Below are positions 1 through 8,594 of a stretch of 19,971 nt of DNA, one piece after another. The translations under genes and the position numbers were made by a program. Below the pieces are notes generated by a model. It was given only the letters and a program-made list of their open reading frames with translations, searched no databases and had not been told where the DNA came from. The stretch is from Clostridia bacterium (GTDB taxonomy: Bacteria > Bacillota > Clostridia > Christensenellales > DTU072). Each line of letters begins with the position of its first letter. The first letter of the stretch is position 1. The stretch is from positions 1-19,971 of the forward strand of contig JAQVQU010000016.1 in the NCBI GenBank assembly GCA_028701415.1, in the 5' to 3' direction.

Positions 1-712
1 CGATTATCAGAACATCAACATCATAAATCTCATCAAGAATGTAAGGTTTTTCAGATTCATAAGCGAAATGATATCTAGAAAATATATCAGCGAGCTTAAA
101 GGAGGGGATGAGAAGAGAAGTGTACCCCTTATCTATAATTGCATTTGAAACAACTGATGCAGCGAAGGTTTTGCCGCAACCTACAGTGCCGAGTAGGGTA
201 ATAATATGGGATTTATGTGCCTCAGGAAAAGCACCTATGAACTTGTTCAATAGTCCATAAGCAGCAGTTAAGCTGCGTTTGTTTTCATCGGGGAGAGAGT
301 CTACGGATACGTCAGAAAAAGAACATTTATCAGTAATGAAGAAGTTTTCATTCTCTTTTATTAATCTATATTTTTCTTGTTTCAAACAGATGCACTCTTC
401 ACCATTAATATATCCCGTGTCTTTGCATATCTTGCAAATGTATTGAGGCTCTAATTCTTTTGGATCATGCCCAAGTTCAATTATTCTAGAGGATATTAGG
501 TTTTTAATTCTGTTCAATTCTTCAGTTAAGGTACCTTTTTCTGCTGTTTTAGAATACATTTTTGCCATTTGAATCCAGATTTCAATTTGCCTTGATTCTA
601 AATCAAAAAATGTTGGGTCAGCTCTTAGTTCATTTAAGAGTGATTCCGCGCGAAATTCAGCACGACTTTTTCTTTCTGCAATATTCTGTTTTGCTTGACG
701 GTGGAAGTTCAT
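1..712 (-). CDS. Replicative helicase loader, DnaI/DnaC-like AAA+ ATPase (C-terminal part beyond window)
   Basis: Reading the minus strand from the ATG at 712 gives 237 open codons that run off the left edge. The N-terminal ~85 residues are helical. Next comes a Cys cluster typical of DnaC/DnaI-type loaders (C93-x2-C96, a DTG at 98-100, then C107 and C109), and then a Walker A motif GTVGCGKT at residues 175-182. The visible end, around DVDVLII, is the beginning of Walker B. The start is supported by an AAGAGGA site a few bases before the ATG. In this family the protein loads the hexameric replicative helicase onto DNA in the cytoplasm, at the origin or at restarted forks. It lies 112 bp downstream of the DnaD-like gene on the same strand, so the two are probably co-transcribed. 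Family assignment is firm; DnaI versus DnaC naming is not resolved. Confidence 0.9.
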   Translation of the reverse strand, partial: MNFHRQAKQNIAERKSRAEFRAESLLNELRADPTFFDLESRQIEIWIQMAKMYSKTAEKGTLTEELNRIKNLISSRIIELGHDPKELEPQYICKICKDTGYINGEECICLKQEKYRLIKENENFFITDKCSFSDVSVDSLPDENKRSLTAAYGLLNKFIGAFPEAHKSHIITLLGTVGCGKTFAASVVSNAIIDKGYTSLLIPSFKLADIFSRYHFAYESEKPYILDEIYDVDVLII

Positions 713-824
713 ATTGTCCTCTTGTAATATCTTGTAATGTCTCGTGTGATATCTTGATTTGTTATGCAAGTCTAGACTAATTAATCGGGTATATTTTACT
801 GGCAGACTATGGTTTTTGGGAGGG

Positions 825-2294
825 TTACATTTCCTCGCTGTCTATGTCAATATCTTCAATATTGCGGATAATTGCATTAGCTTCTGGCTTTGAAAGTCCT
901 CCGATTACATCTGAATTTATATTCTTGTGTTTTGCCCCAGGTAGAGAAAGTCCTTCTAAATATGATTTTATTTCTTCTATATTAAATGCTTGCCTATTCT
1001 TAAGAATAGATAAGTGTTTACTAAGGAAAGCCATTGGAAATGTCATACCTTTAGCGAACTCAGCGGCAAAAATAATTGCATCATGGTCAAAGCCCCAGTC
1101 AAGGAAGGTTTTGTATGAATTTCTATCAGACTTTGTTACGAAATTAATGATATCGTGGTTATTTGCAACCGATAAGACTTCCATTACACATTTATCAATA
1201 GCTATTTCTTTAGAGACGAAAGAAGAAATGCTCTCATTAGTGAGAAGTCCTTCTTTGTGGAAGCGTGTAATCAGATTATCCATGTTACTTAGCTCTTTCA
1301 CCCCACGTAGATAGCAAAATTTGGCTATTGTTTCTATTGCATCCATATCAAATCCTTTGGACATCCAAGGATCTATATAAAAACGAACAACATTTTCATA
1401 TTTTGAAAAAGTACCAAGATGATCTACAACTTTTTTTGCCAAGTCTAACTTGTCGTTTTCTGCGGAAATATACTCTTTAACTTCTTCGATGGTTATAGCC
1501 TTTGCTTGGTGGAGGTCCTCAATCAATTGGATTAGTCGAGATTTACCTCCCTTTTTCTTACACTCTTTTGCAGCAAATAGAATTGATTCCATTGGGAAAG
1601 AGTATTCTTTTGTCCACTTAAATTGCAATTCCCTCATCTCAAGGTCCGCTTCCGAGCCCACTCTTCCAAGAGAAGAAAGGATGTTTGCTGCCTCATCCTT
1701 TTTGGAATCGACTTGGTCTAGATATCGTGAAATGGCATCTTCTGTAAGAAGACCTTTTGTGAAGAAGTTTTGAGCCATTGATATTATCCCTGAATATTTT
1801 AAAGTCCCATTTTCCTGTTCATAATATTTCATGATCAATATAGCGGCAGCCGGTTCTAAACGTTTACTTTTAATAAACTCAAAAAGATTGGACATTTGAT
1901 CTATAGTGAATACAGAGTTGGGCCAAATAGAATAGATTTGAGTCGTAAATGTCTGGAGTTCCCTAGTTTCATATCTAACAGTCTTTGAAAGGGGTACTTT
2001 GACGTATTGGTACATTATTTCGTAAGGTTCTTCAGGATTTTTAATCGAGACTAATCCCTTTTGATCCCAATAGGAATATGCTTCCATAATTCTCTTTTCG
2101 TCCAGGCGCAAAGCATAGGCCATTGATGAGATATTATTGTCGTATTCAGCCATATTATTAGCTGCAAAAAGGCCGTAAAGATATACTTTTACATCAATTG
2201 GGTCGGCGTCTGGAAGGTAGTTAATAAAAAAGGCATTATCTACCTGCGTGTAGCCTTCTTTTAAATATTCTTTTGAGACTGTGCAGAAACCCAT
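825..2294 (-). CDS. DnaD-domain replication initiation/primosome protein with several repeated modules
   Basis: A 489-residue protein read from the ATG at 2294, which has a GAGGAG ribosome site just before it; an upstream in-frame ATG at 2423 lacks one and would add 43 unlikely residues. The first ~110 residues look like a winged-helix N-terminal part. At least three, probably four, helical DnaD/DnaB_2-type modules follow, at about 117-190, 225-276, 300-360 and 394-446. The last has the characteristic aromatic pattern YKTFLDWGFDHDAI, and module 3 has a matching WMSKGFDMDAI. The tail (~465-489) is acidic. In Bacillota such proteins bind DNA and help recruit the helicase-loader complex during primosome assembly. 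The helicase-loader gene directly downstream supports that job. Most DnaD proteins carry one or two modules, so the repetition is notable. It could equally be called a Bacillus DnaB-like protein. Confidence 0.85.
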   Translation of the reverse strand: MGFCTVSKEYLKEGYTQVDNAFFINYLPDADPIDVKVYLYGLFAANNMAEYDNNISSMAYALRLDEKRIMEAYSYWDQKGLVSIKNPEEPYEIMYQYVKVPLSKTVRYETRELQTFTTQIYSIWPNSVFTIDQMSNLFEFIKSKRLEPAAAILIMKYYEQENGTLKYSGIISMAQNFFTKGLLTEDAISRYLDQVDSKKDEAANILSSLGRVGSEADLEMRELQFKWTKEYSFPMESILFAAKECKKKGGKSRLIQLIEDLHQAKAITIEEVKEYISAENDKLDLAKKVVDHLGTFSKYENVVRFYIDPWMSKGFDMDAIETIAKFCYLRGVKELSNMDNLITRFHKEGLLTNESISSFVSKEIAIDKCVMEVLSVANNHDIINFVTKSDRNSYKTFLDWGFDHDAIIFAAEFAKGMTFPMAFLSKHLSILKNRQAFNIEEIKSYLEGLSLPGAKHKNINSDVIGGLSKPEANAIIRNIEDIDIDSEEM

Positions 2295-2475
2295 TTGATA
2301 CTCCTCGCGCATACTATGTTTAAATATATATAATGTTGCAAATATACGTCTCAGGTTGTATAATAAAAAGTAATATTCATCGGGGATTGAGGCGTGGTTT
2401 TCCCCTTTTTGAAGGGGGTGCATATTTCAATATAGCACAAATTTTCCTTCAATGCCACTATTAGAAATCACGCAA

Positions 2476-2503
2476 TTGATTATAAAAAAATCTTGCGTAT
2501 ATA
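2476..2503 (+). promoter_or_regulatory. Possible promoter of the SbcC-like gene
   Basis: TTGATT at 2476-2481 and TATATA at 2498-2503 are separated by 16 bp, inside the divergent intergenic region. A second TATACT lies at 2530-2535 without a matching -35. The CDS start follows a GGAGGG ribosome site. This is one of several possible readings of an A/T-rich stretch. I could not settle a convincing promoter for the divergent minus-strand pair in the same region. Confidence 0.35.
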
Positions 2504-2552
2504 CAGCAAAGTAACCAAGAAAAGATAACTATACTATGAGTTCGGAGGGAAT

Positions 2553-5500
2553 ATGAGACTCATCAATTTAAAATTTAGGGGAATATCCGAAGCAGAAGAG
2601 AACTTTGATTTTGGAAACAAAGCTCAAGGTCTTATCGCAATTGATGGAGGAGATGAGGGTAAAATTAAAACCGCTCTATCCTTCGCTTTCTATGGGGATG
2701 AAGAGGCAACAAAATTTATTCTTCCATTTATAGTCGAGATGCGCTTTGTTTTGGGATACGATGAGTATTATATTTATCGTAAATTAACGAGAAATGTAGA
2801 AGGAGATCCGCAAGAAGAAGTTAAACTGACAAATTTCAAAGGCGAACCTGTTTGTGACCAAACAAAAGAAGCAGTGAACCTTTATCTTTCTGAAAGAATT
2901 GGGCTGACTAAAAAGGCATTCGACACCTTAATTTTAATCGATAGAAACAACGCCATTAAACTTGCTAAGGATACTTTGACAAGAGAGTCTTTTGTCGCAG
3001 AAGGTTTAGCTACTTTAGCCTCTTCTACTAAAGTACTCGAGATGCTTGAAACCTTGACCTCCGAGGAAAAGATATTATCAAAATCTCTAGATAAACTTGA
3101 TGCGGTATCCAAAAATGAAATAGATTCACTTGAGGCTGTTGTAGATCACGATAAATCTAATTTGGAAGAGATTCGCACAAAAATGGCTAAACTAACCGAT
3201 GAACTTCAGCTTGCTTCAAAATACAAGGGCGAAATGGACCTGTTGTATGATGCTTCAGCAAAACTCGAGGCGTTAAATGAGAAAAAACCAGAGATGGAGA
3301 ATCTTGCAAACAGACTGGCAAAGAGTAAGGAAGCAAGGGATATATCAAATGTTTTTAGCGCATATGGGGAGATACTTGGAAGACTGGATGCTGAAGGAAG
3401 CAATTTGGATATTTTAAAAGAAAAAATAGCAGTTTTAGATGAAAAAATAGGCAAGGGAGAAAAAAGCTTAATTAGTCTAGGAGATAAATTTGCCGACCTT
3501 GTTTTAACTGGAGAGGAATTACAGAAGGCTCTTGAAGGATTAATTACTGAAGGAAAAAATAATCCAGATAAGCTTAAAGTTGATGAAATGCTTTTGAACT
3601 ACTATAAAGAAATTGACGACAAGGCTAAGGCTTTAATTGCTGAAAGCAACAAAATTTCTGATGAAGCCGCTTCTTTAACAGCGTTAAACGATCACCTCGT
3701 TCAAAAGAAAAGAGAAATTAGAGATCCATCCGATTATAAACAGGCGGTTCAAGAGGGTGCGATAATTGAGGGAAGAATAAAGATAGTCGAGGAAAGCATT
3801 CAAGCGGCAAAAGACAGAAAAGAAGCGCTAGTTGTCGATCGTGCAGGTATGATTGAGCAAGTCCAAAACATTGACAAATTTACATCAGGAAGTGAGGAAG
3901 AACTATCAACGCTTGATAAAGAGATTAAAGGAAAATACAAATCCTTGCAAGAAGCTGTTAATGCCGACGTGTTTTACAAACAAAGGATATATAGCAAACA
4001 TCTACTAGTTTCAAGAAACGAAGTTGAATTGGATGCTGTAAATCAAAAGATAGAATCTGTTAGAGTTGCTAACGAAGGTTATAAGCAGAAACTAACGGTC
4101 CTAAAGGATAGAAAGGTAGCGATTATTAAACACCGGGCAAGACTCCAAGAAAAGTTAATTCTTCTCAACGAGAAAATGTTGGAGTATATGAGCGAAAATA
4201 GGTTGCGCGATGTCAGTGAAAAGGTAGAATACGGTAGCCACTGTCCGATATGTGATGGATTTGTTTCGGTGAAAAAGCCTTTACCTCTAAAGGACACAAA
4301 AGCCTTAGACAATCAAATAGTTGCCGTCGGAAAGGATATTGATAAGGACGAACAAGCTCTTATGGAAGCAGAGGCAGCTATCGGTCAGTATGATGCCGCT
4401 GTAACTATGGGCGCCCAATATATGCTTGCCCTTATTGAAACAAAAGACAGCAAACAGGAGTTCATAGACAATATTTTAAAGGAATATAATGTTTTTTCCA
4501 TTGAAGAGCTTTTTGAAAAGACAAATCAAGCTATTGAGAAAAGCAAACTTTTGCAACAAAGAGTAGATAGGTATAAAGAACTCGAGAAAGAATATCAAAA
4601 GCAAACTGAAGCTCGTAAAATACTTGAGGCAAATTTGAAAGTCATCGATACAGAAAAAATTCCGGTCGAAGATAATATTATCAAGGCGTTAAGTCAGGAA
4701 CTTGCTGATATGAAAACAAAGTATGTGAAATTTAAGAAGTTTTACGGAAATGAGTCAGCAACTGATTTACTGAGAAAAGTTGAAGTTTTAGAGAAAGAAT
4801 ATGAGGCATTAGAAAAGGAATTTGAAACTAGATATGAGAGACTGTCTGCAATTGCAAAAGATAAAGATAATCTTTTTGTGGAAGCTAACAAATATGCCAA
4901 CAGGGGTGTTCCTCTAAAGATTGAGGAGAAAGAATACTCAAGGGAAGAAGTAACTGTAAAGGCTTTCTCAGAATATATGACAGCTATTATCGCTGAATTA
5001 GACAAGAATAAAGAGAAAAAAGAAAGACTAAAGGTTCAAATTTCTGCAGTGAAAAAAGTTGCAGATATGGCAAAAGAAGAAAGAGCAGCATTGAGAGAGC
5101 GTGCCCTTACTTTAGAGGCAACTATCAATGCAACCAGGGAAACCTCAAAAACAATTTATGCGGATTATGAAGAAAGATTTGCCTTCCTTGGAGTCAAAGG
5201 AAAGATGGACCTCGATCGTTTGATAATGGGTGATTTAGAGTCTGAAAAGGCCGCAGATAAAATAGCCAAATTTGATGAAGAACTTGCTGCTGCTAAAGAA
5301 GCGGTAAGGGTGTATCAAGAAGGCTCTAAAAACAATGCGGTTTATTTCGAAAGCGCAAATATGAATTCAATGGAGCTTGCAGAACTAAAGGAAAAGGAAG
5401 AGAAAGCCATCATCAGTCTTGGGGATAGTATGAGCAAAAAGAAGAACGTTTCTGATAGATATGATGAGATCAGCAGATTGAATAAAATGCTAGCAACCGT

Positions 5501-5930
5501 TCAGAGCCGCATAAAGGGGATTAAAGATTTAGAGCCAGCTATAAAAGAGGGCGCAATTATTGCAAAGGATTTTGCAGAACTCATTTATGAAAAGACTAAT
5601 TCAATCGTTAGAACAGTTTCTAGCGGAAGATATAAGATCGAAAAGGGAGCAGAAGGTTCTGTGCTGTTAGCCTTGTTTGAAAAGGGCAAGGTTAGGACAG
5701 AGAATCTTACCAGAGAAGAAAAGATGTTACTCCCCTTAAGCCTTTCTGCAGCATATAATGAAGCAATGATATCCCTATTAGGTGGAGAAATCGTGCCTAT
5801 AATTAAGGTTGCTACGGTTGAATGTGACAAGGCTTCATTAGCACCCCTATATGAGTATAGTAAATCAAGGGACCTAATAGTTGTGACGGAGGATGAAAAC
5901 GCATATTTCAGAGCAATCAGCAAATTGTAA
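2553..5930 (+). CDS. SbcC/Rad50-like coiled-coil protein with zinc hook and degenerate ATPase motifs
   Basis: The 1125-residue protein has the full Rad50/SbcC layout: an N-terminal globular part (~1-150), a long charged coiled coil (~160-545), a CPIC hook at 564-567 almost exactly at mid-length, a returning coiled coil (~600-980), and a C-terminal globular part. The head motifs are eroded. Where Walker A should be there is DGGDEGKIKT (31-40), followed by the family-like SFAFYG. The Q-loop region reads ILIDRNNA instead of a glutamine-containing motif. The signature LSGGE is replaced by LTREE (1052-1056). The Walker B aspartate is missing (KVATVE, ending at E1090), and the H-loop histidine is replaced near VVTED. 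A GGAGGG site precedes the ATG. The coiled coil and hook imply dimerisation and DNA tethering; ATP hydrolysis is doubtful. No SbcD/Mre11 nuclease gene is nearby. A terminator follows, so it is probably monocistronic. Confidence 0.8.
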   Translation: MRLINLKFRGISEAEENFDFGNKAQGLIAIDGGDEGKIKTALSFAFYGDEEATKFILPFIVEMRFVLGYDEYYIYRKLTRNVEGDPQEEVKLTNFKGEPVCDQTKEAVNLYLSERIGLTKKAFDTLILIDRNNAIKLAKDTLTRESFVAEGLATLASSTKVLEMLETLTSEEKILSKSLDKLDAVSKNEIDSLEAVVDHDKSNLEEIRTKMAKLTDELQLASKYKGEMDLLYDASAKLEALNEKKPEMENLANRLAKSKEARDISNVFSAYGEILGRLDAEGSNLDILKEKIAVLDEKIGKGEKSLISLGDKFADLVLTGEELQKALEGLITEGKNNPDKLKVDEMLLNYYKEIDDKAKALIAESNKISDEAASLTALNDHLVQKKREIRDPSDYKQAVQEGAIIEGRIKIVEESIQAAKDRKEALVVDRAGMIEQVQNIDKFTSGSEEELSTLDKEIKGKYKSLQEAVNADVFYKQRIYSKHLLVSRNEVELDAVNQKIESVRVANEGYKQKLTVLKDRKVAIIKHRARLQEKLILLNEKMLEYMSENRLRDVSEKVEYGSHCPICDGFVSVKKPLPLKDTKALDNQIVAVGKDIDKDEQALMEAEAAIGQYDAAVTMGAQYMLALIETKDSKQEFIDNILKEYNVFSIEELFEKTNQAIEKSKLLQQRVDRYKELEKEYQKQTEARKILEANLKVIDTEKIPVEDNIIKALSQELADMKTKYVKFKKFYGNESATDLLRKVEVLEKEYEALEKEFETRYERLSAIAKDKDNLFVEANKYANRGVPLKIEEKEYSREEVTVKAFSEYMTAIIAELDKNKEKKERLKVQISAVKKVADMAKEERAALRERALTLEATINATRETSKTIYADYEERFAFLGVKGKMDLDRLIMGDLESEKAADKIAKFDEELAAAKEAVRVYQEGSKNNAVYFESANMNSMELAELKEKEEKAIISLGDSMSKKKNVSDRYDEISRLNKMLATVQSRIKGIKDLEPAIKEGAIIAKDFAELIYEKTNSIVRTVSSGRYKIEKGAEGSVLLALFEKGKVRTENLTREEKMLLPLSLSAAYNEAMISLLGGEIVPIIKVATVECDKASLAPLYEYSKSRDLIVVTEDENAYFRAISKL

Positions 5931-5940
5931 TAATCTAAAT

Positions 5941-5972
5941 AGCAAAAAGGCCTCTCAGAGGTCTTTTTCTTT
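5941..5972 (+). terminator. Rho-independent terminator after the SbcC-like gene
   Basis: An A-run, a GGCCTC/GAGGTC hairpin with a TCA loop (one G-T pair), and a T-rich tail follow 10 bp after the stop codon. The flanking A and T runs would extend the stem on either strand. Confidence 0.8.
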
Positions 5973-5978
5973 TTAAAG

Positions 5979-6122
5979 GCAAAGCAGATGTAAGTTTAAC
6001 GAAGTATACTTGAAGTCATTTTATTTGCAAAGCAGATGTAAGTTTAACGAAGTATACTTGAAGTCATTTTATTGGGAAAGCAGACGTAAGTATAATAAAG
6101 TATACTAAGATCATTTAAAGGG
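5979..6122 (+). repeat. Three tandem 48-bp direct repeats
   Basis: Units begin at 5979, 6027 and 6075. The first two are nearly identical and the third has diverged. Each unit carries a palindromic core; it is a perfect AAGTATACTT in units 1 and 2 and AAGTATACTA in unit 3. A weak fourth trace (GTAAGCAGACTTAC) appears near 6153-6166. The array sits between the terminator and the ABC exporter genes. It does not match the end of the preceding gene. Confidence 0.9.
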
Positions 6123-6204
6123 GTATAATTGAAAAGGTAATAGTTTTTCTTTGTAAGCAGACTTACCGTAGCAGGCATAAGGGTAGAAAGGGTATAATTA
6201 GGGG

Positions 6205-7188
6205 ATGACTGAAGTCTTAAGAGTAGAAAATTTATATAAAACCTACGGATACAAAAGAGGGTATCTTATTAAAGCTGTTGACAACGTTTCTTTCTCGGTA
6301 AATTCGGGAGAAGTTGTCGGTTTTTTGGGCCCTAATGGAGCAGGGAAAAGCACAACTATAAAAATGATTGTTGGCCTTGCTACTCCTGAATCGGGAAACA
6401 TTTATATCATGGGCAAAGACATAAAAAAAGATAGAGAGGCCGCGATGAAGCATGTCGGTGGCGTAATTGAAAATCCCGATTTATATAAAGAGTGGTCTGC
6501 ATATGACAATCTTATGTATTTAAAGTCTTTAAGTGTCTCGAAAGAAGATAAGAATCTATCATTTAAGGAAAGATTGGAGAAAAGAAAAGCAGAGGTAATA
6601 GATATTCTTAAAGTTGTGGGTCTTGATTCAAGAATGAAAGATAAACTGGGACACTATTCTTTAGGAATGAAGCAAAGGCTGGGAATCGCCCAGGCGATAA
6701 TGGACAAACCTTCTCTTCTTATTCTTGATGAACCTGCAAACGGGTTAGATCCCGCTGGAATTAAAGAAATTCGCGATATGCTAAGGCGATGTGCTGCAGA
6801 TCTTAATATGGGGATTTTGGTAAGTTCCCATCAGTTAGCTGAGATGGAATTGATGTGCGACAGATTTCTTATTATTGATAAGGGAAGGATAATATCCGAA
6901 AGAAATACTTCAGATTTACATAATGGTATTCAAGTAGATGGACAGAATAGGAGTATATCGGTAAGAGTAGATAGAATTAAAGAAGCGAAGGTATTCTTAG
7001 AAGAACTACTTGGAATAGAGGTGGAAGTGTATGGAGATACGTTAAAATTAGTCACAGAAAAGGATATACCATATATAAACAAGCAACTTGTTTTAGCGGA
7101 TTATAATGTTTTTGGAATAGAGGCAGATAGGGCTAGTTTGGAAGACGAATACTTAAAAGCTACTTCTTCTCCACCCAAAAAGACATAA
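6205..7188 (+). CDS. ABC transporter ATP-binding protein (ABC-2 exporter type)
   Basis: A 327-residue nucleotide-binding subunit with all catalytic motifs: Walker A GPNGAGKST (42-50), signature YSLGMKQR (151-158), Walker B LLILDEP (171-177) with a NGLDP D-loop, and the H-loop SSHQ. The extra ~80 residues after the ATPase core are usual for bacitracin/antibiotic-type or NatA-like exporters. It energises export by the permease encoded 40 bp downstream. The start has no well-spaced ribosome site: a GGGG lies directly against the ATG, and an AAAGGG lies about 12 bp upstream. A TATAAT at 6193-6198 ends six bases before the ATG, which would fit a leaderless message, although no good -35 is seen. 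The substrate cannot be deduced; no two-component system or resistance gene adjoins. Confidence 0.92.
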   Translation: MTEVLRVENLYKTYGYKRGYLIKAVDNVSFSVNSGEVVGFLGPNGAGKSTTIKMIVGLATPESGNIYIMGKDIKKDREAAMKHVGGVIENPDLYKEWSAYDNLMYLKSLSVSKEDKNLSFKERLEKRKAEVIDILKVVGLDSRMKDKLGHYSLGMKQRLGIAQAIMDKPSLLILDEPANGLDPAGIKEIRDMLRRCAADLNMGILVSSHQLAEMELMCDRFLIIDKGRIISERNTSDLHNGIQVDGQNRSISVRVDRIKEAKVFLEELLGIEVEVYGDTLKLVTEKDIPYINKQLVLADYNVFGIEADRASLEDEYLKATSSPPKKT

Positions 7189-7228
7189 AAAATTTAAAAT
7201 AATGCTAATTTTCAGTTAGGAGATAAAT

Positions 7229-8278
7229 GTGTTCAACAATTTGTTTCTAGGAGAACTAAAAAAATCATTTGGGAAGGTCTTTCATTTGGTGTTTGGCTTG
7301 TTTTTTATTTTGGTTTTTGCTTTGTTAACCTTTTCTATACACGAAATGAATGAACAGCTAAATCTTTTGGATATTCCACCTGAAGAGGATGGAGAGACGT
7401 TCACTGAAGAACAGGTCGACCTATTTATTTTGATAACTGAAACTCAGATAGAAGTCCTTGAAAAACAGAAAAAGGAAACTGGCTTCAGTTGGTATCAAAG
7501 CAATTATGACCAAATATATCTAGCAAAAGCATCTTTAAAATATTACAACTATATTAAAGACAATGAAATGTATGGAATACCTATAGATTACTATGCTGGG
7601 ATGGATCTCTCTGGGATTTTTATGTCGGGGGGAAAAGTAACTGCTGACGGATATATAGTACAGATGCTAGCAATTATTTCCTCGATATTAATGATTTATG
7701 GGATTGTTATTGCATCCGGTTCTTTTTCAAAGGAATATAGAGAAGGGACAATCAAAATACTGTTTTTGAGACCAATCACTCGGACTAAACTACTTATTTC
7801 AAAGGCTCTGTCTGTTTTGACTTTATCTAGTATCGCATATTTAATAGGATTTATTTTGAGTGTTATTTTGGGGTATTCCTTGTTCCCGACTGAATACAAG
7901 GATATTATTTTTTCCTTTGGGGGAGGAGCATTTAACTTAATTAGGAGTGATTTCCAGATTTTTATAGCATTCTTTGTGTATTATATTGAAATGATGTCTA
8001 TGATTTTCATAGGTTTCTTTATGGGCACTCTTCTTAGGAATAGGATATGGGGGATTGTTATCCCAATGCTTCTTTCAGGGATAGGTCAATTTATAATTTA
8101 CACCGGATTAGCAAGGTTTTTTATTACCGATGCTCTAAATTTCTCCCAATACGTAGGTCTTCACCCTGTAGTTACTGCTGGATCAAACATCTTTTTAAGT
8201 TTGGGAATATATCTCTTCTACATGGGTGGAATGGCCATTCTTACCTATTTTTCTGTAACAAAGAGAGATTTAGCATAA
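7229..8278 (+). CDS. ABC-2 family exporter permease
   Basis: A 349-residue membrane protein that is the partner of the upstream ATPase. Predicted membrane spans lie near 17-35, 143-163, 194-218, 241-268, 273-293 and 317-342. A roughly 105-residue, probably external, acidic loop separates the first two. After span 2 the segment SFSKEYREGTIKILFLRPIT (165-184) is the usual ABC-2 coupling-helix region that contacts the ATPase. Translation starts at a GTG (7229) with AGGAGA upstream. An out-of-frame ATG two bases earlier (7227) leads to a stop within eight codons. The substrate is unknown. Confidence 0.88.
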   Translation: MFNNLFLGELKKSFGKVFHLVFGLFFILVFALLTFSIHEMNEQLNLLDIPPEEDGETFTEEQVDLFILITETQIEVLEKQKKETGFSWYQSNYDQIYLAKASLKYYNYIKDNEMYGIPIDYYAGMDLSGIFMSGGKVTADGYIVQMLAIISSILMIYGIVIASGSFSKEYREGTIKILFLRPITRTKLLISKALSVLTLSSIAYLIGFILSVILGYSLFPTEYKDIIFSFGGGAFNLIRSDFQIFIAFFVYYIEMMSMIFIGFFMGTLLRNRIWGIVIPMLLSGIGQFIIYTGLARFFITDALNFSQYVGLHPVVTAGSNIFLSLGIYLFYMGGMAILTYFSVTKRDLA

Positions 8279-8339
8279 GTAAACAACATTATTATTTAGC
8301 TTACTAAGAAATAATAATTTGAATGTTTTTATTTTAAAC

Positions 8340-8580
8340 AGATGAAATAGCTTTTTAAAAACGACCTATTCTTAAGTTTAGAAAAAATGATGTTAGATAT
8401 TTTGAATAGGTTAAATATTTTCTAAAAAAATGGCCTATACTTAAGTTTAGAAAAATGATGCTAGATATTTTGAATAGGTTAAATATTTTCTAAAAATTGA
8501 TTTATTCCTAGACTAAGTAAATATAAAGTTAGATATTTTGAATAGCTAAAATAGTATTTAAAAATTGACCTATTATTCTG
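8340..8580 (+). repeat. Tandem ~68-bp repeats with internal inverted repeats upstream of queT
   Basis: Units start near 8364, 8433 and 8500, with part-units on both sides (from ~8340, and from 8568). Unit 1 contains two perfect inverted repeats that cross: ACCTATTC (8364-8371) with GAATAGGT (8404-8411), and TTTAGAAAA (8377-8385) with TTTTCTAAA (8418-8426). Unit 2 keeps the second pair perfectly (8446-8454 with 8486-8494) and the first with one mismatch. Unit 3 has diverged but keeps short complementary arms. The crossing order would give a pseudoknot in RNA; in DNA the arms could be repeated protein sites. Confidence 0.85.
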
Positions 8581-8594
8581 CATTATTGTATATT
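8565..8594 (+). promoter_or_regulatory. Likely queT promoter
   Basis: TTGACC (8565-8570) and TATATT (8589-8594) are spaced by 18 bp, placing transcription start about 24 bases before the queT ATG. The -35 falls at the junction into the last part-unit of the tandem array. Equivalent junctions in earlier units read CGACC, TGGCC and TTGAT, so only the last gives a good box. Confidence 0.6.

Noticed and set aside
562..780. Plus-strand open frame of 72 codons
   Set aside because: It lies antisense to the helicase-loader gene, whose zinc and Walker motifs are clear on the minus strand.
844..1314. Open frame of 156 codons on the plus strand
   Set aside because: It is antisense to the DnaD-like gene, has no ribosome site, and its translation is a mirror of the real coding frame.
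6205..8278. Antibiotic-resistance or bacteriocin-immunity system
   Set aside because: Only the generic ATPase and permease are present; there is no two-component system, precursor peptide or modification enzyme nearby to support it.
8340..8580. CRISPR array
   Set aside because: Units are contiguous direct repeats of ~68 bp without unique spacers, and no cas genes are present. The same reasoning excludes the other arrays.
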